Origin: Chitinophaga chungangae
GTDB lineage: Bacteria; Bacteroidota; Bacteroidia; Chitinophagales; Chitinophagaceae
Length of the DNA stretch: 64,000 bases
Direction of reading: 5' to 3'
NCBI RefSeq assembly: GCF_017742215.1
Contig: NZ_JAGHKP010000003.1
Coordinates: forward strand, 616,308-680,307
Shown: in pieces, positions 34,240 through 43,254 of the stretch
Position numbering within the stretch: position 1 is the stretch's first letter
Layout of the letters: each line of letters opens with the position of its first letter
Program-made: the position numbers and the translations under genes
Notes under the pieces: model-generated
Told to the model about the DNA's origin: nothing
Databases searched by the model: none
The model's input: only the letters and a program-made list of their open reading frames with translations

Positions 34240-34716
34240 CTAATGCCCGTAGGACAGCACATTGGCGAAAGCCGTCAGGGCCATGTCCGCATACCATTCC
34301 TGCACGGCGGCGGGCGTTGCGGAAGAAGCGTGCAATTGCTGGGAAAGCATCAGTTCATCCCCATGCGCGATAGCATACCACGCAAAAAGTTTATGGTCCG
34401 ATTCGGGAACGGGCGTGGCATAACCGGTAACAGCGATGCCCCAGTGGCTGGAAAACAGCCTGCAAACGTTCTTCGCCATTTCGATGGCCACCTGTTCGTC
34501 CACACAATCGCACTGCGCCGCATGAATAGGCTCTACGCGCAGATGCCGGTATTTCTGCCCGAGATTATACACGGTAATGCCGCCCTGGAAAAACTGCGCC
34601 GCATCTTCGGCGCCCGCCAGCGAGAACTGTAAAAGCCCTGCTGTAACGCTTTCCGCCACGGCCACGGTTTTTTTGTTGCGTAATAGTTGATCTCTGATAA
34701 CCTGGATATTTGCCAT
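34240..34716 (-). CDS. CinA-family protein (nicotinamide-nucleotide amidase domain)
   Basis: 158 residues from ATG 34716, which gives MANIQVIRDQLLRNKKTVAV; a longer frame to 34752 runs into the upstream terminator. It has the CinA C-terminal domain: AVAESVTAGLLQFSLA, FFQGGITVYNLGQK and GIAVTGYATPVPESD. The canonical signature is ESxTGG; here it is ESVTAG. Stand-alone domains of this kind (PncC) deamidate NMN in the pyridine-nucleotide salvage cycle. Substitutions in the G-x-x-G-P region (GYATP) mean the activity should not be assumed. Confidence 0.85.
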   Translation of the reverse strand: MANIQVIRDQLLRNKKTVAVAESVTAGLLQFSLAGAEDAAQFFQGGITVYNLGQKYRHLRVEPIHAAQCDCVDEQVAIEMAKNVCRLFSSHWGIAVTGYATPVPESDHKLFAWYAIAHGDELMLSQQLHASSATPAAVQEWYADMALTAFANVLSYGH

Positions 34717-34753
34717 AACGGGGAATACTAAAAATATTATGCCAAACCGCACA

Positions 34754-34790
34754 AAAAAGAGGAAGACGCACCGTCTCCCTCTTTTTAACG
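34754..34790. terminator. Strong bidirectional terminator after tRNA-Cys
   Basis: AAAAAGAGGAAGACG (34754-34768) pairs with CGTCTCCCTCTTTTT (34772-34786) around a three-base loop with one mismatch. On the minus strand it ends the sterol-desaturase / tRNA-Cys transcript. Confidence 0.9.
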
Positions 34791-34801
34791 TAATGGCTGG
34801 A

Positions 34802-34872
34802 TAGCCGCGGATGGATTCGAACCATCGTAAAAGGCTTTGCAGGCCTTTACCTCACCACTCGGCCACGCGACA
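34802..34872 (-). tRNA. tRNA-Cys (GCA), irregular acceptor stem
   Basis: On the minus strand D arm GCC/GGT, anticodon arm AAGGC-CTGCAAA-GCCTT with anticodon GCA, and T arm GATGG-TTCGAAT-CCATC are all good. The acceptor pairs TGTCGCG with CGCGGCT, so position 1:72 would be U:U with A73. Taking U73 instead, as CysRS needs, leaves only a 6-bp stem. CCA is not encoded. The gene starts 7 bases after the stop of the sterol-desaturase-family gene and must be co-transcribed with it. Identity is clear; whether it is functional is less so. Confidence 0.8.
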
Positions 34873-34878
34873 TTGACT

Positions 34879-36102
34879 TTACTGTATGCGCTGGAAAAGC
34901 CAGCGTTTGAACGAACGTTCGATCCTTGAGAAATAAAAGGTGACCAGCGCAGCGAAGAATAATACGCTCACGAATACGTACAGGTGCTGGAAATACACCA
35001 TGCTGGTGACGGCCAGTAGCATCATGCGCGCGTATTCGAGGTAAAAGAACCATTTTTTCTGTTCCAGGATGGCGCCGGTGTTCACCAGGCTGATGAGAAT
35101 GAACAATACGATAAACAGGGCCAGCCCCGGAGGAATGTATGCTTCCAGCAGCGTGGCGGCGAACAGCAGGCTGATGCTGACCGCGGTTTGGATAACGATG
35201 TAAATGCGTTGCCCTTTTGTTTGTTTGCGCGTAACGGTCTTCCTTAGCCAAAATTCTTCCAGCTGCCCGCGGATAGCCGGATCAATGTCGTCAGGTTTGC
35301 CGAAAAGCACGTTCCACTTTTGTTTCCAGTCTTTGGCGCGACGAAAGGCGGTGCCAAGCTCGAGCATAAAATGGAATTGCTGCCAGAGGAAGCTGTGACT
35401 TTTCAGCGGCGAGGTCAACCCGTACACACAAGGCTCCTTATGGTCTTCTTTTACGAATGTGCCGAACATTTTGTCCCAGATGATCAGCACATCGCCGTAG
35501 TTTTTGTCGAGGTATTTTTCGTTGGAAGAATGATGCACGCGGTGATGCGAAGGCGTGACCATAAAATATTCCAGTATGCCAAGCCTGCCGATGGTTTGCG
35601 TATGGATGAAAAAAGGATACAGCCCGTGCACCAGCAGCAAGGCCGTGATCATGGCAGGAGGGAAGCCCATCAGCGGCAAAATGGCCCAGAACAAACTGCG
35701 CGCCGCCGCCTGGAACACGGTGATGCGGGCGGAAACGGTGTAGTTGAAATCTTCGCTCTGGTGATGCACCACATGTGCCGCCCAAAGAATGTTCACCTCA
35801 TGCGCCAGCCGGTGATACCAATACCACACGAAATCCGTCGCCAGGAACAGCAGGAACCAGGTGAGCCAGTTCGGCTGAATGTCCCATATCGCAAAATTGC
35901 GGTAGATGTAATCGAAAAAGAAATAAAACAGCCCCGTTACAAAAATGTCCAGCAGCCGCTCGGCAATGCCGACATTCAGGTTGGCGACCGATTCGGCGAA
36001 TTGGAAATAATTCTTCCCCGTTCTCCGCGAAACAAGATATTCCAGCCCGATAAAGAACAGGAAACCGCCGATGGAGAGTGCAATCCAGTTCAGGTGATGC
36101 AT
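34879..36102 (-). CDS. Sterol desaturase / fatty acid hydroxylase family membrane protein
   Basis: 407 residues. The di-iron histidine clusters are HRLAH, HVVHH and HHRVHH, the order expected for the family, between membrane helices. A C-terminal part (about 290-395) adds four more helices (IQTAVSISLLFAATLLEAYI..), as in alkylglycerol-monooxygenase-like members. It should hydroxylate or desaturate a lipid in the inner membrane; the lipid is unknown. A consensus promoter and a dyad lie upstream. Confidence 0.87.
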   Translation of the reverse strand: MHHLNWIALSIGGFLFFIGLEYLVSRRTGKNYFQFAESVANLNVGIAERLLDIFVTGLFYFFFDYIYRNFAIWDIQPNWLTWFLLFLATDFVWYWYHRLAHEVNILWAAHVVHHQSEDFNYTVSARITVFQAAARSLFWAILPLMGFPPAMITALLLVHGLYPFFIHTQTIGRLGILEYFMVTPSHHRVHHSSNEKYLDKNYGDVLIIWDKMFGTFVKEDHKEPCVYGLTSPLKSHSFLWQQFHFMLELGTAFRRAKDWKQKWNVLFGKPDDIDPAIRGQLEEFWLRKTVTRKQTKGQRIYIVIQTAVSISLLFAATLLEAYIPPGLALFIVLFILISLVNTGAILEQKKWFFYLEYARMMLLAVTSMVYFQHLYVFVSVLFFAALVTFYFSRIERSFKRWLFQRIQ

Positions 36103-36115
36103 GTGGTTGGTATTA

Positions 36116-36134
36116 GTCTACTAGTTTTGTAGAC
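36116..36134. promoter_or_regulatory. Dyad operator just downstream of the sterol-desaturase promoter
   Basis: GTCTAC (36116-36121) and GTAGAC (36129-36134) with seven bases between. It covers the predicted transcription start. Similar GTCTAC/GTAGAC dyads are bound by BlaI/MecI-type repressors in related bacteria, but no such regulator gene is in the window. Confidence 0.4.
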
Positions 36135-36164
36135 AAATATATACGTTCGTGTTTTAACCTGCAA
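36134..36164 (-). promoter_or_regulatory. Promoter of the sterol-desaturase-family gene
   Basis: Minus strand TTG (36164-36162), 20 bases, TATATTTG (36141-36134). Exact consensus. Confidence 0.65.
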
Positions 36165-36181
36165 ATTTTTTTACGCAAAAA

Positions 36182-36210
36182 AAACGGGGCCGTTGCCAGC
36201 CCCGTTTCCG
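36182..36210. terminator. Terminator after the GH31 gene
   Basis: AAACGGGGC (36182-36190) pairs with GCCCCGTTT (36199-36207); an A-run on the left is the U-tract for the minus-strand GH31 transcript. Confidence 0.88.
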
Positions 36211-36228
36211 TATCATGTTTGAGAAATA

Positions 36229-38622
36229 TCATCGCAGGATCAGCTCCTCGAATTCGCGTTCGAGTTTCAGCTCTACCACGCCCTGCACGAAATGCTGCGG
36301 CAGGAGGGGCTGAACGGCGCCATCGAGCACATATTCTTTTGGCGTGAAAGGCAGTCCGTGCACGCGCACGCGGTGATGCGTGTAATCGGCTTCGTACCGG
36401 CCCACAAATTTTTTCTTCAGCCGGAATTGTTTTGCGTCGGCGGTCTGTTTAAAACGGATGAGGTTGTACTGGCCGGTTTTGTATGCGTAATGATCGCCCG
36501 CGTCCTCGTACAGGATGCTATGCGTGGTGCCTTCGCCGTGGTAGACCTGGAGGATCATTTCCATGATCTTTTTCTGGCCCACATATTCCATGTCCGGGTA
36601 TTGCGCCACTACCGACCCGCCTTTGACGAACAGCGGCATTTCGGCGAGCGGCGTGGGAACGGTAACGGCCTGGCCGCCGGTAAAACGTTCGTCGTTGAAA
36701 TAATAGAACCAGGTGCCTTCGGGGAGGTACACGGATTTGGATGTCATGCCGGGCTCGCTTACGTGGCTGATCAGCAGGCTGTCTCCCAGCATCCACTCGT
36801 GGTTGAGGTCGTGCGTGTTGGGATCGTTCTGCGCCACGAATGCCAGCGGGCGAAGCATGGGCGTGCCGTAAGCGGCATATTGCCAGAAAGTGGTGTAGAT
36901 ATAAGGCAGCAGCCTGTAACGGAGCTGGATAAACGATTTTACGACGGCTTCATATTCGGGGCCGAAGCTCCAGGGGTCCTGGTTAAAACCCGTTTCGTTG
37001 CTGGCGGAATGCGTGCGCATCAGCGGGTGGAAGGCGCCTAGCTGTATCCAGCGGGTGTACAGCTCGCCGTCGGGCTCGCCGATAAAACCGCCGATGTCGC
37101 TGCCGGCAAAAGAAAGGCCGGAGACGGAAAGGCGCTGGCATTGCACGGAAGCGAGCCAGAGATGTTCCCAGGATGAAATATTGTCGCCCGTCCACACCGA
37201 GGTCCAGCGCTGGGTGCCGGAATAGGCGGAGCGGGTGATCACGAAGGGGCGGTGCGGCATCAGGTGCCTTTTGAGGCCGGCCGCGGTGGCTTTGCTCATC
37301 AGGTGGCCGTATACGTTGTGCGCTTTGCGGTGACTTACATTTTCACCATCGTAATCGTGCCGTACGTCTTCGGGGAAAGTGCCCAGCTCGAACACGGCGG
37401 GCTCGTTCATATCGTTCCATACGCCGCGTACGCCGTTGGCGGTAAGGTCTTTGAAAAGACCGCTCCACCAGTCGCGCACCTTGGGATCTGTGAAATCCGG
37501 GAAAACGCATTTGCCGGGCCATACGTCGCCTTCCATCGGCGCGCCGTCCGCCCGTTTGCAGGCATACCCTTTTTGCAGGAGTTCCTGGTAAACGGGATAA
37601 TCCGGGTCTACTTTAATACCGGGATCGATGATCACCACGGTCTTGAACCCGTCTGCCGCCAGGCCGGCCAGCAGCCCTTTCGGATCGGGGAAATATTCCC
37701 TGCTCCAGGTGAAGCAGCGGAAACCTTCCATATAATCGATGTCCAGGTACAGCGCATCGCAGGGAATGCCCTTGTCTCTGAAGGTTTTAGCGATCTCTTT
37801 CACCTTGGTGTCCGGGAAATAGCTCCACCGGCACTGGTGATAACCGAGTGCCCACAGAGGGGGCAGTTCTGCCGTACCGGTGATGCGGGCGTACGATTCG
37901 GCCACTTTCAGCAGTTCCGGCCCGTAAATGAAATAGTAGTTCATTTCCCCGCCGCGCGCCCAAAAGCTGGTCACGTCCTCTCTTTCTTTGCCGAAATCGA
38001 AGAGGGTGCGAAAGGTATTGTCGAAGAAGATACCGTACCCGATACCGTTGTGCAGCCCGTAATAGAAGGGGATGTTGCGGTAAAGGGGATCGGTGTCTTT
38101 GTTATAACCGTAAGCGTCCGTGCCGAAATTTTCCAGGCGTTTGCCGCGCAGGTTGAGGTCGGTGGGCTTGTCGCCGAGGCCGTAAAAGGCTTCTCCTTCC
38201 TGCACGAGTTTGGTGCAGTATACGATCTTGCCGCCTTTCTGGAGATAATATTGCCAGTGGAAGCCGGTTTCGTCCTGGTTGATGATCCGCCCCGCGATGT
38301 CGGTGATGGTGATCCGCAGGTTCTCCCGGGCTACGAACACCCGGATGGCGGTGGTAATGATCTCAAAGGAATCCGCCCATTCGCGGATCTCGAAATATTC
38401 CGGCGATTCTTCCAGCTTTTCGCTGACCGCATAGGAAAAATCCCGCTGGAATTGCCCGTCTGCGGCATAGCGGAAACGGACGATCTTGTCCGAGATGACC
38501 CGCAGTTCGAGGATGGTAGTGGATGTATAGAAATAAAAGTAGTTTCCCTCTTTTTTCCATTTCTGAATTGTGTCCGGAAAATGTTTTACCGAGTATTTAC
38601 CCGATGTGGTTGTCACTTGCAT
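36229..38622 (-). CDS. GH31 family alpha-glucosidase
   Basis: 797 residues, no signal peptide, so cytoplasmic. N-terminal GH31 beta-sandwich (YGLGDKPTDLNLRGKRLENF), catalytic barrel with nucleophile D404 in GVWNDMNEP and acid/base Asp in WTGDNISSW (near 480), the AGSDIGGF substrate segment, and C-terminal beta domains. It releases glucose from the non-reducing ends of alpha-glucans or oligosaccharides; alpha-xylosidase specificity cannot be excluded. It could work with glgB in glycogen/maltodextrin turnover, although the genes are 12 kb apart. Confidence 0.93.
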   Translation of the reverse strand: MQVTTTSGKYSVKHFPDTIQKWKKEGNYFYFYTSTTILELRVISDKIVRFRYAADGQFQRDFSYAVSEKLEESPEYFEIREWADSFEIITTAIRVFVARENLRITITDIAGRIINQDETGFHWQYYLQKGGKIVYCTKLVQEGEAFYGLGDKPTDLNLRGKRLENFGTDAYGYNKDTDPLYRNIPFYYGLHNGIGYGIFFDNTFRTLFDFGKEREDVTSFWARGGEMNYYFIYGPELLKVAESYARITGTAELPPLWALGYHQCRWSYFPDTKVKEIAKTFRDKGIPCDALYLDIDYMEGFRCFTWSREYFPDPKGLLAGLAADGFKTVVIIDPGIKVDPDYPVYQELLQKGYACKRADGAPMEGDVWPGKCVFPDFTDPKVRDWWSGLFKDLTANGVRGVWNDMNEPAVFELGTFPEDVRHDYDGENVSHRKAHNVYGHLMSKATAAGLKRHLMPHRPFVITRSAYSGTQRWTSVWTGDNISSWEHLWLASVQCQRLSVSGLSFAGSDIGGFIGEPDGELYTRWIQLGAFHPLMRTHSASNETGFNQDPWSFGPEYEAVVKSFIQLRYRLLPYIYTTFWQYAAYGTPMLRPLAFVAQNDPNTHDLNHEWMLGDSLLISHVSEPGMTSKSVYLPEGTWFYYFNDERFTGGQAVTVPTPLAEMPLFVKGGSVVAQYPDMEYVGQKKIMEMILQVYHGEGTTHSILYEDAGDHYAYKTGQYNLIRFKQTADAKQFRLKKKFVGRYEADYTHHRVRVHGLPFTPKEYVLDGAVQPLLPQHFVQGVVELKLEREFEELILR

Positions 38623-38904
38623 CGCGCCGATCTGTTTCTTTTTTCTTAAAAATAAAGCCTGGCCCTGGGGCCGGATTCAATCTAAATTAGTCAAAAATTA
38701 TTTTTTTCCTGCATTAAACGGGGTAATTCCCGCATTCACAAAAAAAATCCGGGCCTTGGCGAATTTCTCCCAAAATATTGCAGTGAGATAAAGTAACTTG
38801 TAGTATATGTACTTTTTGCTTTAACCTATTGTTCCGGTTGTGATACAATAAGCGTATTAAACTCCAGGCGCTCCTTTCCAGGGCGCCTTTTCTTTAGCGG
38901 CCGT
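38623..38904. other. Intergenic region between the GH31 and YCF48-like genes
   Basis: 282 bases, AT-rich, no gene. AGGCGC (38866-38871) pairs with GCGCCT (38883-38888), a moderate terminator for the minus-strand YCF48-like gene. A minus-strand TAATTTTTG-like word near 38690 could be the GH31 promoter. Confidence 0.4.
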
Positions 38905-39924
38905 CTACATCGTCTCCCGCAACACCGCGATCCTTCCTTTAGCGCCCGCCAGGTACACTTTACGTCCTTTTTTCGCCTTCCGCACCGCGTGGAAACCCTC
39001 GTCTGTCAACGCCTGCCAGGTTCTGCCGCCGTTGACCGAAAAATCGGTGCCCGTCGGGCCGGTAGCGATCACATTTGATCCGTTAAGGTATTCCACCGCC
39101 GAGCGGTAGCCGCGGGGGGACTGTTCCGGCGCAGACCAGGTTTTACCGCCATCGGAGGTCAGCACGCAATTGCCTTTCTGCTGCCCGGCGTTCATGTAAT
39201 CGCCGCCTACGGCCACGCCGTTTTTTCCATGGAAGGCAAAGGAGAAAATGCCCGTGGAGGCGATGCCTTGTATGGCAGGCCATTCTGAAACCGTCCAGCT
39301 CCCGCCGCTGTAGCGGAAAAAGCGGCTTTTGACGCCGCCGGAGGCGATGGCGAAGGTATTTTTCCCGTCCAGTATGCGCAACGTAGTGCCGCTGGCCGCA
39401 AAACAGGCTTCGCCTTCTGCGGCGGGCGGCATGTCGAGGTCCTGCCAGGTTTGCCCGCCATCGTGCGTTTGCAGTCCTTTGAAACGGCCATTGATCGCGT
39501 CTCCGACGATCACGCCTTCTTTTTCGCCGCGGAAGTCCATGGCGTCGAGAAAAATGCCTTTTGTATCGTTGAAATATACCTGTTTCCAGTTTTTACCGGC
39601 GTCTTCCGTCAAAAAAATACGCGCCGGCTCCGCGATGCCGATGATCACGGCGCGGTCGGCCGAAAATGCTTCGATGTCGCGGAAATCGCAGCTGTCGCAG
39701 CCGGGAATGCTGAACCATTCCCAGTTTTTGCCGCCGTCTGTGCTGCGGCCGGCCTTTCCCTGCGTGCCCGACACCCACACCACTTCGTCATTCACCACGC
39801 TCAGCCCGCGGATGCTGGAGATCGGCGCGGTAACGAGCAGCTCAACCTTCCGGAAAATACGCTGGGCCCGCGATTCGGCGAAAACAACTGTAAGCAGCAG
39901 CAAAAACACGCATCTGAGTTTCAT
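38905..39924 (-). CDS. Exported YCF48/BNR-like beta-propeller protein
   Basis: 339 residues with a signal peptide (MKLRCVFLLLLTVVFAESRAQ). Repeated BNR/Asp-box-like units, GRSTDGGKNWEWFS, LTEDAGKNWKQVYF, THDGGQTWQD, TSDGGKTWSAPE and SVNGGRTWQALT, form a seven-bladed-type propeller. Related proteins include the photosystem assembly factor YCF48 and many uncharacterised secreted proteins. A role in binding, not catalysis, is likely. It is divergent from the Reg_prop kinase, whose sensor is also a propeller. Confidence 0.85.
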   Translation of the reverse strand: MKLRCVFLLLLTVVFAESRAQRIFRKVELLVTAPISSIRGLSVVNDEVVWVSGTQGKAGRSTDGGKNWEWFSIPGCDSCDFRDIEAFSADRAVIIGIAEPARIFLTEDAGKNWKQVYFNDTKGIFLDAMDFRGEKEGVIVGDAINGRFKGLQTHDGGQTWQDLDMPPAAEGEACFAASGTTLRILDGKNTFAIASGGVKSRFFRYSGGSWTVSEWPAIQGIASTGIFSFAFHGKNGVAVGGDYMNAGQQKGNCVLTSDGGKTWSAPEQSPRGYRSAVEYLNGSNVIATGPTGTDFSVNGGRTWQALTDEGFHAVRKAKKGRKVYLAGAKGRIAVLRETM

Positions 39925-39967
39925 AAAACATCAATTTGCAGCATTAATAAATAAGAAAAATGCAAAT

Positions 39968-40001
39968 TTGTTACAAAGTGTAAGGTAGAATTATATATTT
40001 G
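39968..40001 (+). promoter_or_regulatory. Promoter of the Reg_prop kinase
   Basis: TTG (39968-39970), 23 bases, TATATTTG (39994-40001). Exact -7 match, 41 bases before the ATG. Confidence 0.55.
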
Positions 40002-40041
40002 CATTCACCGCAAACATGCTAATACCCTTTTAACTTACTTG

Positions 40042-43000
40042 ATGCGTTCACCAGTTCAGATAAGCATCTTTGCCCTATTTTGGTTGCTGACCTTGATCCA
40101 AACCGCCCCGGCGCAGGAACGAAGCTATAATTTCGATTCCTATGGCGTGGACAGGGGTTTGACCCAAAGCAGCATCTACAGCCTGATCCAGGACGAGGAG
40201 GGGTTTCTCTGGATCTCTACCTTCGACGGGGTGAACCGGTTCGACGGGTATGTGTTCAACGAATACCGCTACAATCCCGCTTTCCAGAAAAGCCCGCTCC
40301 GCCCGCAGGAACGCGTGGTGTACAGTTCCGCTTCGCAGCAGGGCAGGGCCGTAGTAAAAAGTTTCGGTCTTTCCGGCACCCGCCACCATTCTTTCTACCG
40401 CGACGCGCGCAACCAGCTCCTGATCGCCCACAATCTCGGCATCAGCCTGTACGACCGCTATAAGAACACTTTCCGCGACGTATTCATCGATTCCGGCTAC
40501 GTCAACGAAGCGGAACGCGATTTTATCGCGAAATTCAAAATACTCGGGGAAGACCAGGCCACGCAGACCCTTTGGGTATGGCGCCCTTCCAAAGGGCTGT
40601 ACCTGCTCGACAACATCACCTACGAGCTCAAAAAGATCATCCTGTACCCGCCGTCGTTCATGAAACGCAAGCTGGCCGCGCAGGCGCTCGTTAAGCAGGA
40701 CGATCATATCTGGATGATCTTTGAAAAAGAAGAGCTGGTGAAAATGGACATCCATACCACCCGGCTCACCACGTATTGCCTGCCCACGCTGGCGGAGAAA
40801 CCCGTGATCAAAGTGCTCAACTCCGATTCGCTGCTGCTGGCCAGCAACGGGCATATCACGATATTCGACACCAAACGGAACAAGTATACCGACCTTCCCT
40901 ACACCGTGCTCAACGAACTGAAAGAGCCGTTCCTGCCTTCGGCCATCGAGCTGGACGACCGCGGCAACGCCTGGATCGGCGGGAACAACGGCGTGCTCGT
41001 GTTTAACTTCGCCAACCACGAGATCTCCAATCACATCACCAGCTTCAACGGCTTCGAAACCAATTCCTTCAACAAGATCATCTCGCTTTACCGCGACGCC
41101 GGCAACAACATGTGGATCGGCACGGATGGGGACGGGCTGAAAATATACGCGCCGAACAAAAAGGTATTTTCATTGTACCGTTCGCCACGCATTTCGCATA
41201 ACATCGTAAAAGCCGTGTACAAACATGACGACGGCAGGCTGTACGTCGGGCTGTTGCAGGATGGGCTGGACATTTACGAAAAAGGCGGAAAATACCTCAA
41301 ACGGATCTCCAACGAAGAAAAACCGGGCACTTTTCCCGCCAACAACCTGCACGCCATTTGCCGGGAAGATTATGAGACATTGTGGTTCCACTTCGTGAGA
41401 GGCCACATCGGCCAGTTCGACATCAAATCCGAAAGCTTCCGCGATCTTACGCCCAAAGTAGAGGCGCTGGGCCTGCCGCCGCAGGATGATATTTACCCCT
41501 TCGTGAACAAACGGCCCAACGGCGAAACCTATTTCAACTACGGCGAATACCTGCTGAAATTCAACAGTTCCGAAAAAGGGCTTAGCGCGGCTATCGTGCA
41601 CCGTTTCCCGGACGAACAGCTCACCTGTTTTTTCGAGGATTTCTGGGGCAATCAATACGTGGGCACCAAAGCGCACCTGTATTGCCGCAAAACCGATGAA
41701 AGCAAATGGGAACAGATCGACCTTGGCCTGCAGGACATCGAGATCAAATCCATCAACAAAAACGCCCACAAACAACTGTTGGTAGCCACCAACAAAGGGC
41801 TGCTGGTGCTGGACGACGAATACCGCAAGCTCAAACATTACAATAGCTACGATTACACCGGCATGGTGAGCGATTACGTGTACGCCGTGCTGCTGGACGA
41901 TAAAGACGGCATCTGGATCAGCCATAACAAAGGCATCACGCAGATCCGGCAGAATGCGGACAACCTGGTGACCTACAACTTCGAGGACGGGCTGCAAAGC
42001 AATGAATTCAATACCGGCGCTTATTTCAAAAGCATGGACGGCGAATTGTTCTTTGGCGGCATCCGCGGCGTGACCGGGTTTTACCCCCGCAACTTCAAAA
42101 ACAATCCCTGGGTGCCCAAGGTGATCATCAAACGCCTGGAGGTGCTGGACAAACCTTTTAAATCGGATACTGCAATATCGCTGCTGCACAGGGTGGAATT
42201 GCCGTATAACCAGAATACGATCGCCATCGAATACGTGCCGCTGGAATTTACCAACCCTTTGAAAAACAAAGTGCAGTACATGCTCGAAGGGGCGGATGAA
42301 GACTGGCTGATGGCGGGCAATCAGAGCATGGCGCGGTATACCAACCTGCGGCCCGGTACTTACCTGTTTAAAGTAAAAGCCTGCAACAACGACGAGGTGT
42401 GGAACACCGAGCCCACCACGCTGCAGATCGTGATCAGGATACCGTTCTGGCAAAGCCTGTGGTTCAGGTTCCTGCTGCTGCTGCTGGTATTGGGCATAGC
42501 GTATTATTTCTCGGCGCTTTACCTCGATTACAAGATCAGGAATGAAAAGCTGAAGCTGGAGAAGGAGCAGGCGGTAGACCAGGAACGCGCGAGGATCTCG
42601 AGCGATATGCACGACGACCTTGGCTCCGGGCTTTCCACCATCCGCCTGCTGAGCGAGATCGCCAAACGCAAGATCAGGGATACGGGGCAGACGAAGGAAA
42701 TAGAACGCATCTCAGAGGCCGCGGGCGAGCTGGTGGACAAAATGAGCGAGATCATCTGGGCGATGAACTCTTCCAACGATTCGCTGGCCAACCTGATCGC
42801 GTACATCCGCAGTTTTGCGGCGGATTTCCTGGAGCACGCGCATATCCAGCACCACTTCATAATACCGGAGAACATTCCCAACGTGAAGCTGAGCGGGGGC
42901 ACGCGCCGGCATATTTACCTGGCGGTGAAGGAGTCACTGCACAACGTGGTGAAACATTCGCAGGCGTCCGAGGTGATCATCGAAGTGAAAGTTTTCAAAA

Positions 43001-43170
43001 ACATGACGATCATGATCAAGGACAACGGGAAGGGCTTCGACCCCGAAAAGGTACGCCTGTTCGGCAACGGGCTGAAAAATATCGAGAAGCGGATGCAGCA
43101 GGTGGGAGGGCAGGCAGACATTATATCACAAAACGGTACGACAGTTTTCTTAGATATACCATTAAATTAA
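40042..43170 (+). CDS. Two-component sensor kinase with Reg_prop propeller and Y_Y_Y domain
   Basis: 1042 residues from ATG 40042; a TTG three bases upstream is less likely. Signal peptide (SIFALFWLLTLIQTAPAQE), a long periplasmic two-component-regulator propeller (GLTQSSIYSLIQDEEGFLWI.. and similar D-G-F/I-W-I blades), a Y_Y_Y beta domain (IAIEYVPLEFTNPLKNKVQY), and one membrane helix (about residues 800-825). A cytoplasmic HisKA_3 follows with H857 in SSDMHDDLGSGLS, then HATPase_c. It is NarX/LiaS-like, not AraC-fused. The adjacent LuxR-type regulator is its obvious partner. Such sensors often detect glycan breakdown products; the ligand here is unknown. Confidence 0.93.
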   Translation: MRSPVQISIFALFWLLTLIQTAPAQERSYNFDSYGVDRGLTQSSIYSLIQDEEGFLWISTFDGVNRFDGYVFNEYRYNPAFQKSPLRPQERVVYSSASQQGRAVVKSFGLSGTRHHSFYRDARNQLLIAHNLGISLYDRYKNTFRDVFIDSGYVNEAERDFIAKFKILGEDQATQTLWVWRPSKGLYLLDNITYELKKIILYPPSFMKRKLAAQALVKQDDHIWMIFEKEELVKMDIHTTRLTTYCLPTLAEKPVIKVLNSDSLLLASNGHITIFDTKRNKYTDLPYTVLNELKEPFLPSAIELDDRGNAWIGGNNGVLVFNFANHEISNHITSFNGFETNSFNKIISLYRDAGNNMWIGTDGDGLKIYAPNKKVFSLYRSPRISHNIVKAVYKHDDGRLYVGLLQDGLDIYEKGGKYLKRISNEEKPGTFPANNLHAICREDYETLWFHFVRGHIGQFDIKSESFRDLTPKVEALGLPPQDDIYPFVNKRPNGETYFNYGEYLLKFNSSEKGLSAAIVHRFPDEQLTCFFEDFWGNQYVGTKAHLYCRKTDESKWEQIDLGLQDIEIKSINKNAHKQLLVATNKGLLVLDDEYRKLKHYNSYDYTGMVSDYVYAVLLDDKDGIWISHNKGITQIRQNADNLVTYNFEDGLQSNEFNTGAYFKSMDGELFFGGIRGVTGFYPRNFKNNPWVPKVIIKRLEVLDKPFKSDTAISLLHRVELPYNQNTIAIEYVPLEFTNPLKNKVQYMLEGADEDWLMAGNQSMARYTNLRPGTYLFKVKACNNDEVWNTEPTTLQIVIRIPFWQSLWFRFLLLLLVLGIAYYFSALYLDYKIRNEKLKLEKEQAVDQERARISSDMHDDLGSGLSTIRLLSEIAKRKIRDTGQTKEIERISEAAGELVDKMSEIIWAMNSSNDSLANLIAYIRSFAADFLEHAHIQHHFIIPENIPNVKLSGGTRRHIYLAVKESLHNVVKHSQASEVIIEVKVFKNMTIMIKDNGKGFDPEKVRLFGNGLKNIEKRMQQVGGQADIISQNGTTVFLDIPLN

Positions 43171-43254
43171 TCTAAATTTACTTTTTATAACATCTTGGTG
43201 TTATGACTTTAAACTGAAATGATGGTATATTCGAAAAAAAAGCTACAAAATAGC

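Noticed and set aside
41170..42612. 480-codon minus-strand frame
   Set aside because: Antisense shadow of the Reg_prop kinase.
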